A DNA stretch of 23,442 bases, taken from the IMG/VR virus record IMGVR_UViG_3300009379_000005, positions 1 to 23,442 of that record; one strand, given 5' to 3'. The notes under the pieces are model-generated. The model was given only the letters and a program-made list of their open reading frames with translations, did not search any database and had not been told where the DNA came from. The position numbers and the translations under genes were made by a program. Positions 1 to 6,952 of this stretch are shown in pieces. Within the stretch, counting starts at the first letter, position 1; every line of letters starts with the position of its first letter. The DNA is from a virus.

Positions 1-2
1 GG

Positions 3-101
3 GAAGGTGAATTTATAATATTCTCAACTCCGAAGCTGAAAATAGACGCAACAGATATTATGATTCCCGGCAAGCCATACGGGAAAGGTTGGGTGGATTA
101 A
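3..101 (+). CDS. C-terminal end of an upstream phage gene (possibly portal protein), partial
   Basis: An open frame enters from the left edge and ends with TAA at 99-101, giving 32 residues that finish in PYGKGWVD. The next gene's ATG starts on the last base of this stop (TAATG), so the two are translationally coupled. In HK97-type phages the portal gene sits just upstream of the prohead protease, which is the only reason to suggest portal. The visible tail has no diagnostic motif, and it could instead be another small head gene. The gene is real because of the coupling; its identity is a guess from position. Confidence 0.45.
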   Translation, partial: EGEFIIFSTPKLKIDATDIMIPGKPYGKGWVD

Positions 102-286
102 TGGCAGCGAAAAACAGGAAATTTTTAAGTGGGCGAAAACCCAAAACCAGGGTTTACGATTTGACAGCCAACCTCGCAAATTCGGATTTTATTCGATCCG
201 CAAGGTTGGCAAAATCGAAGAAAAAAGTGGATAAGGTGACTCTTTTAGAAGATGGGGTCACTCCATTAAAAACTATAACAGATTAA
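101..286 (+). CDS. Small basic protein of unknown function between portal position and prohead protease
   Basis: A 61-residue protein, rich in Lys and Arg in its N-terminal two thirds (for example KNRKFLSGRKPKTR and AKSKKKVDK), with no signal peptide or membrane segment. The ATG at 101 overlaps the preceding stop as TAATG, which decides the start. An in-frame TTG at 89 lies inside the previous gene and is less likely. Four bases separate its stop from the protease ATG, so it belongs to the head operon. The basic character would suit binding to DNA or to an acidic protein surface, but that is inference. I do not recognise the family. Confidence 0.6.
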   Translation: MAAKNRKFLSGRKPKTRVYDLTANLANSDFIRSARLAKSKKKVDKVTLLEDGVTPLKTITD

Positions 287-290
287 AGGG

Positions 291-1379
291 ATGGCAAATT
301 TGGAACACGAATTCGAAAGGAGAAGCGACACCCCGCCCAAAATCGAGCTGAGGACCGCCGGAGAAATTCGGGGGACCACAGAAGACGGGACTTGTGAGGC
401 GTACCTCACGAAATGGGGTTCAGTCGATTCGTACCGGACCCAGTTCGAGGCAGGGGCTTTTAAAAACACGTTCGAAAAGCGAGGAGCAACAGGAACCCGC
501 CTGTTCTGGAACCACCGCGAACTATGCGGGAAGATCCTCGAATTACGGGAGGACGACTATGGCCCGTACGCGAAATGCCAATTTAACCTTAACACCAGGG
601 CTGGTAAAGAAGCTTACGAACACGTAAGGGCCGGTGATGTGGATTGCTTTTCATTCGGTTTTAATACCGTAAAATCACACCCTATTAAAGGGGGTGTGCG
701 CTCTATCACGGAAGTTGATATGCTCGAATGTGGCCCGGTCGTTTTCCAGGCAAATGATGAAGCGGTCATTACCGGGGTTCGATCTGAGGATTTCGACGAA
801 ACTCACGAACAATCAATGTTGAGGTCGGAGGGTTGGAAACTCCTTTACTCCCTTGAGGAGACCATTGATGACATTTACTGGATGGGTGATAACCCCACAT
901 CCGACGAGATCAAGTCAAAGATTGACACGGCGATTAGCAAATTTCATGTGACTTATATGGGTTGGTTGGACCGGTATTATGATCAGTTCGAAATGCGGGA
1001 GGGTGTAGCTCCCCGGGAAAGCCGAAACGCGATCATGGATGCCGTGGGAACCGTTGATTTGGACCTCATGGTGAAGGAAACCAGCTTGACACAGGGTGAC
1101 GTGGACCTTTTAAAGAGAGGCTCTCTCCTCCCGGCAGAGTCCAGGGGAAAGATAACCGAACTATCCGAAGGCTTCCAGCGGGATTATCACACCGAGCGTC
1201 GAAAGACAGTTGAAGGTCTCTGTGATGAACTGAGATCCGGCGGGTTTACCGAAGGGGAGCGGGACCGGTTTGAGGCCCTTCTTGAACTGGCGGCAGCCGA
1301 AAAACGTGAAACCGAACTTAAAACAGATGACGAAACAACGGACTTTCTAAAAGAACTCCGGTCATCCCTCATTAAATAG
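291..1379 (+). CDS. HK97-family prohead protease with long C-terminal extension
   Basis: This 362-residue protein is the maturation protease that cleaves the capsid delta domain and itself inside the prohead. The first 165 residues match the serine protease family of HK97 gp4. The His is in LFWNHRE (His75) and the Ser in CFSFGF (Ser121), with the usual acidic segment EVDMLECGPVVFQAN near 141-155. Residues 170-362 form a charged, mostly helical extension (DDIYWMGDNPTSDEIKSK and later Glu/Arg-rich helices), which could act as a scaffold-like region; that part is inference. It lies directly before the major capsid gene, the standard order. The AAAGGG before the ATG is unusually close, so a TTG at 300 (nine bases later) is an alternative start, with little effect on the protein. 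Confidence 0.9.
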   Translation: MANLEHEFERRSDTPPKIELRTAGEIRGTTEDGTCEAYLTKWGSVDSYRTQFEAGAFKNTFEKRGATGTRLFWNHRELCGKILELREDDYGPYAKCQFNLNTRAGKEAYEHVRAGDVDCFSFGFNTVKSHPIKGGVRSITEVDMLECGPVVFQANDEAVITGVRSEDFDETHEQSMLRSEGWKLLYSLEETIDDIYWMGDNPTSDEIKSKIDTAISKFHVTYMGWLDRYYDQFEMREGVAPRESRNAIMDAVGTVDLDLMVKETSLTQGDVDLLKRGSLLPAESRGKITELSEGFQRDYHTERRKTVEGLCDELRSGGFTEGERDRFEALLELAAAEKRETELKTDDETTDFLKELRSSLIK

Positions 1380-1406
1380 CACTTAAAAATTAGGAGAAAA
1401 TTTACC

Positions 1407-2633
1407 ATGGCTTTTGAAAACGAAATTAAAGACCTGAAAACCGAAGTAAGAACCACCTTCACCGCCTTCAAGGAGGCGAACGACCTGGCGATCGAGGAGG
1501 CCGAGAAGCGTGGAGTGGCAACCGCCGAAACAGCCAAAAAAGTGGAGGCGATCAATGCCGACCTCACCGAGATAAAAAAAGAGGTCCAGAATTTCTCAAA
1601 AAGATCCCAGCGAGTAGGTGTCAAAGAAAAGGGTTACAACGAGCGCACCGGTGAGGAGCAGGAAGCTTACGAACTTAGGACCGCCGCCTTTTCGAAATAT
1701 CTCCGCTTCGGGATGGGGGAGAACACCCCCAGCGAATTCTCCCCCGAGGAAAAAAGAGCCCTGGCCGGAACATCCGACACTGACGGTCAGTTCCTCGTTC
1801 CCGAGGACATGGAGTCAAACATTATAATAGCCGCTGCTAACGTGGCAGAGATCCGCCCCCTGGTACAGGTCGGAACCACCTCCCGAGATGCTGTGAAAAT
1901 GGGTGCCCTGGGACGTCCCATCGTACAGTGGGGGACGAGAGGTCTCGAAATTGATAAGCAGACCCTCAACACCGGTGGTCTGATCATCCCCATAAAAAAC
2001 GTTCGTGCTCTCACCCTGATTTCGAATGACACTCTCGACGATGCCGCTGCTAATATTGTGGCAGAGCTCGAGGAGATGTTCCAGACAGCGGTAGCAGAGG
2101 CAGAGGATGATGCTTTTATCGTTGGCCAGGACCAGGACTCCCCGAAAGGTATTCTCACCAATGCCGCAGTTCAGGCCGCAGCCATCGCCTCCGGTGTAGC
2201 CGCTGACATTGCAGACGGCAGTCACAATGGTATGGACATCCTTAAGCAGATGCTTTACGCCCTGAAAAAGGCTTACAGGCGAAACGCAACCTGGGCCATG
2301 AACTCCACTACCGAGGGCGAGTATCGGAAGCTGAAAGACGGGGAGGGCAGATACCTTTGGGACGATAAACTCGACACTGCAGGAAACGCAAACCTCCTGG
2401 GTCGCACCGTCGTGAACCCCGAGGGTATGCCTGACATTGTGGCCGGTTCTTTTCCAGTTCTCCTGGGTGATTTTAAGAGCGGCTACAAGGTCCGGGACCG
2501 GTCCGGCCTGACGATCACCCGCCTGGTGGAGCGTTATGCTGAGTATGACCAGACAGGGTTCGTCCTGAAGAAGAGAGTTGGTGGTGGCGTCGCCCTCGCG
2601 GAAGCCTTCGTCCCCCTGACAATCTCTGCGTAG
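1407..2633 (+). CDS. Major capsid protein, HK97 fold, with N-terminal delta domain
   Basis: A 408-residue capsid subunit. Residues 1-70 are charged and helical (repeated Glu/Lys with heptad-like spacing), as expected of the delta domain that scaffolds the prohead and is then removed. The mature capsid body starts near 118-140, with ALAGTSDTDGQFLVPEDM, a typical beginning for this family. Later segments such as NDTLDDAAANIVAELEEMF and GQDQDSPKGIL fit the spine helix and the following loop. AGGAG at 1391-1395 lies at good distance from the ATG. The protease upstream and connectors downstream support the call. Whether the shell is covalently crosslinked as in HK97 cannot be judged by eye. A 219-base spacer follows. 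Confidence 0.95.
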   Translation: MAFENEIKDLKTEVRTTFTAFKEANDLAIEEAEKRGVATAETAKKVEAINADLTEIKKEVQNFSKRSQRVGVKEKGYNERTGEEQEAYELRTAAFSKYLRFGMGENTPSEFSPEEKRALAGTSDTDGQFLVPEDMESNIIIAAANVAEIRPLVQVGTTSRDAVKMGALGRPIVQWGTRGLEIDKQTLNTGGLIIPIKNVRALTLISNDTLDDAAANIVAELEEMFQTAVAEAEDDAFIVGQDQDSPKGILTNAAVQAAAIASGVAADIADGSHNGMDILKQMLYALKKAYRRNATWAMNSTTEGEYRKLKDGEGRYLWDDKLDTAGNANLLGRTVVNPEGMPDIVAGSFPVLLGDFKSGYKVRDRSGLTITRLVERYAEYDQTGFVLKKRVGGGVALAEAFVPLTISA

Positions 2634-2852
2634 TAAAAACAATTTTAACATAAAGTGGGGTGGTCTCCAGGACACTCCATTTAAAACTACCCCTAAAGGG
2701 CTATATGATGAGATTTTAACTTATATTAAATATATACACTGTATATATTATAGTAATATATAGTGTACTATATATGGTGTGTATATTTACTATTTTTAAA
2801 ATATAGAACTGGGGGGTGATAGTGACACCCAAAATGAAAAGGAGAAAGACAC
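2634..2852. other. AT-rich non-coding spacer between capsid and decoration-protein genes
   Basis: No convincing gene is seen in these 219 bases, unusual in a tightly packed structural operon. Three structures stand out. First, an 8-bp stem with one GU pair, GGGGTGGT at 2657-2664 against ACTACCCC at 2686-2693. Second, an AT-only hairpin with extended arms at 2735-2767. Third, a short GGGTG/CACCC hairpin at 2814-2830. None is followed by a T run, so they do not look like ordinary terminators. From about 2697 to 2810 the composition is almost entirely A/T, unlike the flanking genes. A promoter could sit here, but I see no good -35/-10 pair. Confidence 0.6.
2735..2767 (+). repeat. Near-perfect AT-rich inverted repeat (hairpin)
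   Basis: The arm TATATATTA (2742-2750) pairs perfectly with TAATATATA (2754-2762) across a TAG loop. After a two-base bulge (TG, 2740-2741) the outer arm TACAC (2735-2739) pairs with GTGTA (2763-2767). This gives 14 base pairs. It could be an RNA hairpin protecting the capsid or decoration mRNA, a protein-binding palindrome, or a DNA cruciform; the sequence does not decide. Confidence 0.6.
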
Positions 2853-3257
2853 ATGGTAGATTTTCAGAGACCGAATCTCAGAACACAGATGCTCGATGTA
2901 AAAGGAGTGGATTGCACCGACGCAATTCAACACCTCGCGGAGATGGGAACAACCCAGGTACTAACCGTAACCGGAGCAGTCGACTCCGATAAACACGTCA
3001 TCGAGCTGACCCATGCTTCCGGTGCCATCGCTGCAACCATTGCGGACATGACCACCCATGGCCCGGGCCTCGTTATCATCACCGACACCACCACCGGCGC
3101 AACCCATACCGTAACACTCACCATCGGAACTTTTGACGGCACAAACGACGTGGCGACTTTTAATGCTGCGGACGAAACACTGGTGGTTCAGGTGGACGAG
3201 GATGGAAACGGCATCATCGTCTCAAACATTGGCGGAGTGGTTCTATCCGAAGCGTAA
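2853..3257 (+). CDS. Small beta-rich virion protein, probable capsid decoration protein
   Basis: A 134-residue protein dominated by short beta-strand patterns with Thr/Val alternation (TQVLTVTGAVDSD, HTVTLTIGTFDG, NGIIVSNIGGVVL) and no membrane segment or signal peptide. It has AAGGAG upstream at good spacing. Its position directly after the capsid gene and before the connectors is where lambda gpD-like and other decoration proteins lie. The repeated strand-turn pattern fits a trimeric or fibrous head protein. Function is inferred from position and composition; no family motif is recognised with certainty. It could also be a head fibre. Confidence 0.55.
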   Translation: MVDFQRPNLRTQMLDVKGVDCTDAIQHLAEMGTTQVLTVTGAVDSDKHVIELTHASGAIAATIADMTTHGPGLVIITDTTTGATHTVTLTIGTFDGTNDVATFNAADETLVVQVDEDGNGIIVSNIGGVVLSEA

Positions 3258-3263
3258 ATAAAA

Positions 3264-3292
3264 CTTTCTTTTTTGTGTAAGTTTGGTATGAT
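3264..3292 (+). promoter_or_regulatory. Candidate extended -10 promoter upstream of the second decoration-like gene
   Basis: The spacer between the two small virion genes holds TGGTATGAT, an extended -10 (TATGAT at 3287-3292, five of six consensus bases, with the TG two bases ahead). The -35 side (about 3264-3270) is T-rich but a poor match to TTGACA. The downstream gene has its own ribosome site and is closed by a terminator, so a single-gene transcript is plausible. The call rests on the -10 alone. Confidence 0.4.
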
Positions 3293-3335
3293 TCTTGCAT
3301 AAAAACAAACAACAATTTTCTAAGGAGAAAAACAA

Positions 3336-3749
3336 ATGGCTAAAGCAGATCCCGGTTCGAATTATATTTTCGAGGAAATTTTCAACGACGCCTCACTGGC
3401 GGCTGGTACAATTTACAGTTCCGCCATCGACCACTCCAGTGGAGAAAGCGCAACCGTTCTGATTACGACTCTCGTCGCAGCAACGACTCTCGTCGCGACT
3501 GTTCAAACATCCAGTGACAACGGCGTGACCGATGCCTGGGCAGACCAGACAGCGGACGGTTCAAAGAATGACATTTCCGTGGATATCGGAACCGCTGTGG
3601 AGACCAACCAACTGAACATTCCCAACCCAATTAAGCGATATTCCCGGATCAAGTTCGTCATTACCGGTACGGCCTGCGAGATCGCGGCGACTTCATGCAA
3701 AGGTCCCCGGCTGATGGTTATGCCGACCACTGCCACTCTCGATAGCTAA
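3336..3749 (+). CDS. Small beta-rich virion protein, second probable head decoration protein
   Basis: A 137-residue protein rich in Thr, Ser, Ala and Val with strand-turn-strand patterns (SATVLITTLVAATTLVATVQTSSD, here split by loops, then IKFVITGTACEIAATSC). It ends in a short Met/Thr-rich tail. There is no membrane segment. AAGGAG sits eight or so bases before the ATG. It is flanked by a candidate promoter and an intrinsic terminator, which would let it be made at a different level from the rest of the operon, as expected for a high-copy surface protein. It has the look of the small beta virion proteins common in environmental phages. A small tail protein is an alternative. Confidence 0.5.
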   Translation: MAKADPGSNYIFEEIFNDASLAAGTIYSSAIDHSSGESATVLITTLVAATTLVATVQTSSDNGVTDAWADQTADGSKNDISVDIGTAVETNQLNIPNPIKRYSRIKFVITGTACEIAATSCKGPRLMVMPTTATLDS

Positions 3750-3754
3750 ACTCT

Positions 3755-3790
3755 AAAAGGCCCCTGTGGATTGAGATAGGGGCCTTTTCT
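3755..3790 (+). terminator. Intrinsic terminator after the second decoration-like gene
   Basis: AAAAGGCCCCT (3755-3765) pairs perfectly with AGGGGCCTTTT (3778-3788) around a 12-base loop, and the right arm ends in a T run. This is a textbook rho-independent terminator on the + strand. It sits inside the structural operon, so the downstream tail genes need read-through, antitermination or another promoter. Confidence 0.85.
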
Positions 3791-3805
3791 TTATGAGGTG
3801 ATACT

Positions 3806-4357
3806 ATGGCCATGCCTGAATTATGTTCATGGGATGATCTAAAAAACATGCTGGATCTTGAAGGGTCGTCAATATCCGAATACCCAGCCCTGGATGATAC
3901 CCGCCTTCGCGTGGCCTATGCCCTGGAGGTTCATCTGGGCAGACTGTTCGAGGTGAAAGAAAGAACGGAATCCATATCCGTCGGGATGTCCCCAATTCAA
4001 ATGATATACCTCCCAGGTGTCCCCAGTGCGTCCATATCCAGCGTTACGGTTCGGACTCGATACGAGACACTGACTCTCTCTGAAGACGATTATATGGTGA
4101 CGAATTACGGCCTCAAGCTATGGAGCAGAGTATCGAACAGTGAGATAGAAGTGGTTTACACCGGTGGGATATCTGAAGTTCCTGGATCCCTTAACCGGGC
4201 GTCGCTCCTACAGACCGTTTACGAGTTCCAGGGAAAGGAACACGTCGGGGCTACATCGGTGTCCACTGACGGCGGAACAGTTTCTACCCCGGAAATCCAG
4301 CTTTTAAAGACGGTCAAGGCTTCGATTAAGGGTGAGCACCACCCCCTCCAATGGTAG
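3806..4357 (+). CDS. Head-tail connector (adaptor) protein, gp6-like
   Basis: A 183-residue protein of the head-completion adaptor type that docks on the portal ring. The N-terminal half is helical (LDDTRLRVAYALEVHLGRLF). A beta segment follows, with the hallmark LPGVPSASISSVTVRTRYE near 69-87, then EIEVVYTGGISEVPGSLNRA and the helix LLQTVYEFQGKEH near 113-145. This order of helix, LP-x-PV/S strand, Y-T-G-G and C-terminal helix is typical of the family in HK97-like phages. GAGGTG at 3795-3800 supports the ATG at 3806; ATG at 3812 is also possible. It overlaps the next gene by seven bases, so translation is coupled. Position just before an HK97 gp10-like gene strengthens the call. Confidence 0.75.
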   Translation: MAMPELCSWDDLKNMLDLEGSSISEYPALDDTRLRVAYALEVHLGRLFEVKERTESISVGMSPIQMIYLPGVPSASISSVTVRTRYETLTLSEDDYMVTNYGLKLWSRVSNSEIEVVYTGGISEVPGSLNRASLLQTVYEFQGKEHVGATSVSTDGGTVSTPEIQLLKTVKASIKGEHHPLQW

Positions 4358-4938
4358 ACGCCATAAAGGTCGATATCGTTGGTCTTGATAAAGTTCAGGA
4401 ATATCTTTCTGATTTCCCAGAAGAAACTTATCAGGTGGCCAGGGACACAATCAATGGCGCTATGTTCCGAGCGAAGGCGAAGACCCAGCAGAACGCCCGA
4501 TCAATCTTAAAAGTGCGATCAGGGGCATTACGGCGGTCAATCCTTTTTTCTTCTGGTGGGAAAACACTATCCACTTTAAAAGGCTCTTTTTATGCCGCGC
4601 ACAAGCTGGGCGGGGCGACGGTAGCCTATGCCCCTATCCATGAATATGGCGGAACCATAAAGGCCAAAAACGCCTATAAAAAGGTGCCCGGTGGCCCCTA
4701 TCTGAACATCCCAGCGAAGGCGAACATGACCCCATCTGGGGTCATGAAAAAAACAGCCAAACAGGTTTTTCAGGAGGGTGGGACTCTTAGAGGGCGGATA
4801 ATTGTTCTAAAGGGAAAAACAATGTTTTACCTGGTAAAATCGGTTAAAATAAAACCCCGCCTGGGCATGACAAAAGCTGCTGAAGATGAGATTCCGACGC
4901 TTCTAAGTGAACTTCAAAATCTGGTAGGAGAATATTAA
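4351..4938 (+). CDS. HK97 gp10-like head closure / tail completion protein
   Basis: A 195-residue protein with the signature elements of the HK97 gp10 family. It has a helical N-terminus that begins with a small strand (KVDIVGLDKVQEYL), then VRSGALRRSI at about 55-64, and the motif VAYAPIHEYGGTI at about 91-103. The C-terminal part carries a further strand-rich segment (RGRIIVLKGKTMFYLVKSVK) and a closing helix. These proteins sit at the neck and help join the filled head to the tail. The ATG lies inside the last codons of the adaptor gene and its stop overlaps the next start (TAATG), placing three neck genes in one coupled string. Confidence 0.75.
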   Translation: MVDAIKVDIVGLDKVQEYLSDFPEETYQVARDTINGAMFRAKAKTQQNARSILKVRSGALRRSILFSSGGKTLSTLKGSFYAAHKLGGATVAYAPIHEYGGTIKAKNAYKKVPGGPYLNIPAKANMTPSGVMKKTAKQVFQEGGTLRGRIIVLKGKTMFYLVKSVKIKPRLGMTKAAEDEIPTLLSELQNLVGEY

Positions 4939-5423
4939 TGGTGCTTGTACCGATCAATAAAATGTTTCTCGATGAAATAGAAGCCCGCCTGGGAAATGTC
5001 ACTGCCTCGAATGGGTATAACCTCCCTCTAAAAAAGATCCGGCGGGCGAGGTTAAAGCCTTTTACCTCTCATGATCTCCCGGCATGTAATTATTGGCCGT
5101 CCACGATCAGCAATGTTGTGGATAAATATAATCAGGACGGCAGAGACATCGAGGTAACTGTGGAGGCCCACACAAAGAGTCGTGAGACCCCTTTTACAGA
5201 CCTTTGTGACGTCCTCGCGGCTGATATCATTACCGCTTTAAATAGGTCCACAACAGCACCAGAACCGGGCGACGATCCATCCTATGATTTGGGGGGTCTC
5301 GTCGAGGATTTTATTTTCGAGGGTTATGATTATAGCATTGGCGAGGGGCAAGCACCCTGGTGCGGAGTTATCATATCTTTCAGAGTAAGATTCTCAACCG
5401 AAATAAATAAAATGTTTAATTAA
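4938..5423 (+). CDS. Probable tail terminator / minor tail protein
   Basis: A 161-residue protein between the gp10-like gene and the tail tube gene, the normal position of the tail terminator that caps the tube and joins it to the neck. It has an N-terminal helix (INKMFLDEIEARLGNV) and a central beta segment (DGRDIEVTVEAHTKSRETPFTD). A helix (LCDVLAADIITALNR) and a C-terminal strand pair (PWCGVIISFRVRFSTEI) complete the pattern, which fits the alpha-beta fold of lambda gpU and related proteins. Sequence similarity is not clear by eye, so the call leans on order and secondary structure. Its ATG overlaps the preceding stop by one base. Confidence 0.6.
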   Translation: MVLVPINKMFLDEIEARLGNVTASNGYNLPLKKIRRARLKPFTSHDLPACNYWPSTISNVVDKYNQDGRDIEVTVEAHTKSRETPFTDLCDVLAADIITALNRSTTAPEPGDDPSYDLGGLVEDFIFEGYDYSIGEGQAPWCGVIISFRVRFSTEINKMFN

Positions 5424-5437
5424 ATAAGGAGCTTAAA

Positions 5438-6457
5438 ATGTCAACAAGTAAAACCGCAAAAATGATGTACGAGTCTGGGCAGTCTTTCACAGACTATTCC
5501 ATGGCTACCGATTCTGGAGATGGAAAAACATTCACTGTATCTGGAGCACTGGTGTTTTCCGGGTATTCAGGAAAAGAGGTTGAGGTAAGACCAAATGGAG
5601 TGGTAACGGGCCGGGATATGCTTTCCACCCATGCCACTGATGACACTGTAACGGTAGCTGGGTTTACCGCCTATTCAGAAGGAACTCTTTATACAGTAAC
5701 TGCCACGACAGACACGATCACCAGACCGGCCACGAACGTTTCGAAAGTAAACTCCATTACCATGACCGACGCCGGTGCCATCGCTGTCGTCCCCGGTGAC
5801 GATGGGACGACCACAGCTTTTTCCGAGGTCCGAGGAGATCCAGGGGCACCCCCGCTTATCGCCGTGGATTCCGTGGAAATCGGGCAGATTCGAGTCACTG
5901 CCTCGGCGGCTGCTGCTATCACGACTTCTGAAATTTTCCAGGTGGTGGGAACCCATGCTGAGCGTTTCGATCTTCCTTCTTTTTCGACCAATAACGTCGG
6001 GGATGGTAACGCCGCAGAAGTAACAGCGAAGAAGAACGCCTACGTGGCTTTCGATGACACCCTCCCTGCGATCCATACCGGGGATGTAGAGAAGCGTGTA
6101 TATGTCTCTTTTTACACACCCATCTTCGCGGAAGTGGGGAAGGCCCTGGACTTCGTCCCCGCGGAAAACACCCATTCCCTCGCATCCACCCAGTATTATA
6201 ATGGTACGGTGGGATCCGTTTCATCCTCCCTGGGCCAGGCATCATTTACCGCTCTTATGGAGGATAATATCACGGACACCCTGGTGGGACTAAAGGATAA
6301 GACTCTGACCTTTAAGTTTTTCCCGGATCGAAACAGGGCGCCCTATGTCCTCACCCAGGGGATCATGGGAATGAAGAGGTCTTTCCCTGTCGCGGACCAG
6401 AATCAGGCGGATATCACGATCTCTGCCGAAGACCCTTCTGCTGAATTTACGAGCTAA
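5438..6457 (+). CDS. Major tail tube protein
   Basis: A 339-residue beta-rich protein, the likely subunit that stacks into the tail tube. It lies after the tail terminator-like gene and before the chaperone and tape measure, and is closed by its own terminator, as expected for an abundant protein. The ending TLTFKFFPDRNRAPYVLT then GMKRSFPVADQNQADITISA resembles the final strands of siphovirus tube proteins. Residues 25-110 contain a Thr/Val-rich segment (TFTVSGALVFSGYSGKEVEV) that could be a surface domain inserted in the tube fold. AAGGAG lies at good spacing from the ATG. The length is greater than that of many tube proteins, which supports an added domain. Confidence 0.75.
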   Translation: MSTSKTAKMMYESGQSFTDYSMATDSGDGKTFTVSGALVFSGYSGKEVEVRPNGVVTGRDMLSTHATDDTVTVAGFTAYSEGTLYTVTATTDTITRPATNVSKVNSITMTDAGAIAVVPGDDGTTTAFSEVRGDPGAPPLIAVDSVEIGQIRVTASAAAAITTSEIFQVVGTHAERFDLPSFSTNNVGDGNAAEVTAKKNAYVAFDDTLPAIHTGDVEKRVYVSFYTPIFAEVGKALDFVPAENTHSLASTQYYNGTVGSVSSSLGQASFTALMEDNITDTLVGLKDKTLTFKFFPDRNRAPYVLTQGIMGMKRSFPVADQNQADITISAEDPSAEFTS

Positions 6458-6463
6458 TTATCC

Positions 6464-6496
6464 AGGGCACTCTCAAGATTAAGAGAGTGCCCTTTT
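6464..6496 (+). terminator. Intrinsic terminator after the tail tube gene
   Basis: AGGGCACTCTC (6464-6474) pairs perfectly with GAGAGTGCCCT (6483-6493) across an eight-base loop, and the arm runs into TTTT. The structure begins seven bases after the tube stop and ends just before the ribosome site of the tail chaperone. A terminator here would lower transcription of the chaperone and tape measure relative to the tube, matching the need for many tube subunits but few tape measures. Confidence 0.8.
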
Positions 6497-6511
6497 AAAA
6501 GGAGAAAAAAT

Positions 6512-6952
6512 ATGTTCGATATGAACAAGTTCGCTACCGCCAATTTTTTGGTTCGAGCCAGTAAAGTTCCCGTCCCGGAAATGGAGAAATTTTTTCCGGG
6601 GGATACCGATAAAAAGGACATGGTCTGGGAGGTTCGAGGACTAAGCGCTGAGGAGCTGGCGGTCGTAAACGAGGCAGTCCAACAGAATAAAAACACGAGT
6701 GCAATCCTTTCCGCTATCGGATCGAAAGTTACGAAAGAAAAAATAGGTGCCATCAAAGAAGCGATGGGGGTTTCAGAGGATAATGCACCGGACGATGTGG
6801 TTAGGAGAATAGCGATGCTGACCGCTGGGTGTGTGACCCCGGAATGCCCTCAGGATATAGCAGTGAGAATAGGGGATGCTTTCCCTCAGGTTTTCTACAA
6901 AATAACAAACAAAATCACAGAGTTAACGGGGCTCGGTAAAGTGGGGGAATAG
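6512..6952 (+). CDS. Tail assembly chaperone, upstream (G-type) product
   Basis: A 146-residue, mainly helical, soluble protein directly before the tape measure, the invariant position of the siphovirus tail assembly chaperone. It would coat the hydrophobic tape measure until the tube assembles and is absent from the virion in studied phages. The helix segments LSAEELAVVNEAVQQN and KEKIGAIKEAMGV, and a segment DDVVRRIAMLTAGCVTPE that resembles part of many chaperones, support the call. AAGGAG lies seven to eight bases before the first ATG, choosing it over the in-frame Met at residue 4. The reading frame stops at 6950-6952 immediately after a slippery GGGGGAA, from which a longer fused product can be made. 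Confidence 0.75.
   Translation: MFDMNKFATANFLVRASKVPVPEMEKFFPGDTDKKDMVWEVRGLSAEELAVVNEAVQQNKNTSAILSAIGSKVTKEKIGAIKEAMGVSEDNAPDDVVRRIAMLTAGCVTPECPQDIAVRIGDAFPQVFYKITNKITELTGLGKVGE

Noticed and set aside
1815-2675. Long open frame of 286 codons on the - strand opposite the capsid gene
   Set aside because: It lies wholly within a certain capsid gene, lacks a ribosome site and has an odd Cys/His-rich composition; it is a codon-bias shadow.
2814-2830. GGGTG/CACCC hairpin as a terminator
   Set aside because: The stem is only five bp and is followed by AAAATGAAAA, with no T run; it lies right before a ribosome site.
5675-6245. Overlapping - and + strand frames inside the tail tube gene
   Set aside because: Compositions are skewed (Arg/Ser/Pro), no ribosome sites are present, and the tube gene explains the region.
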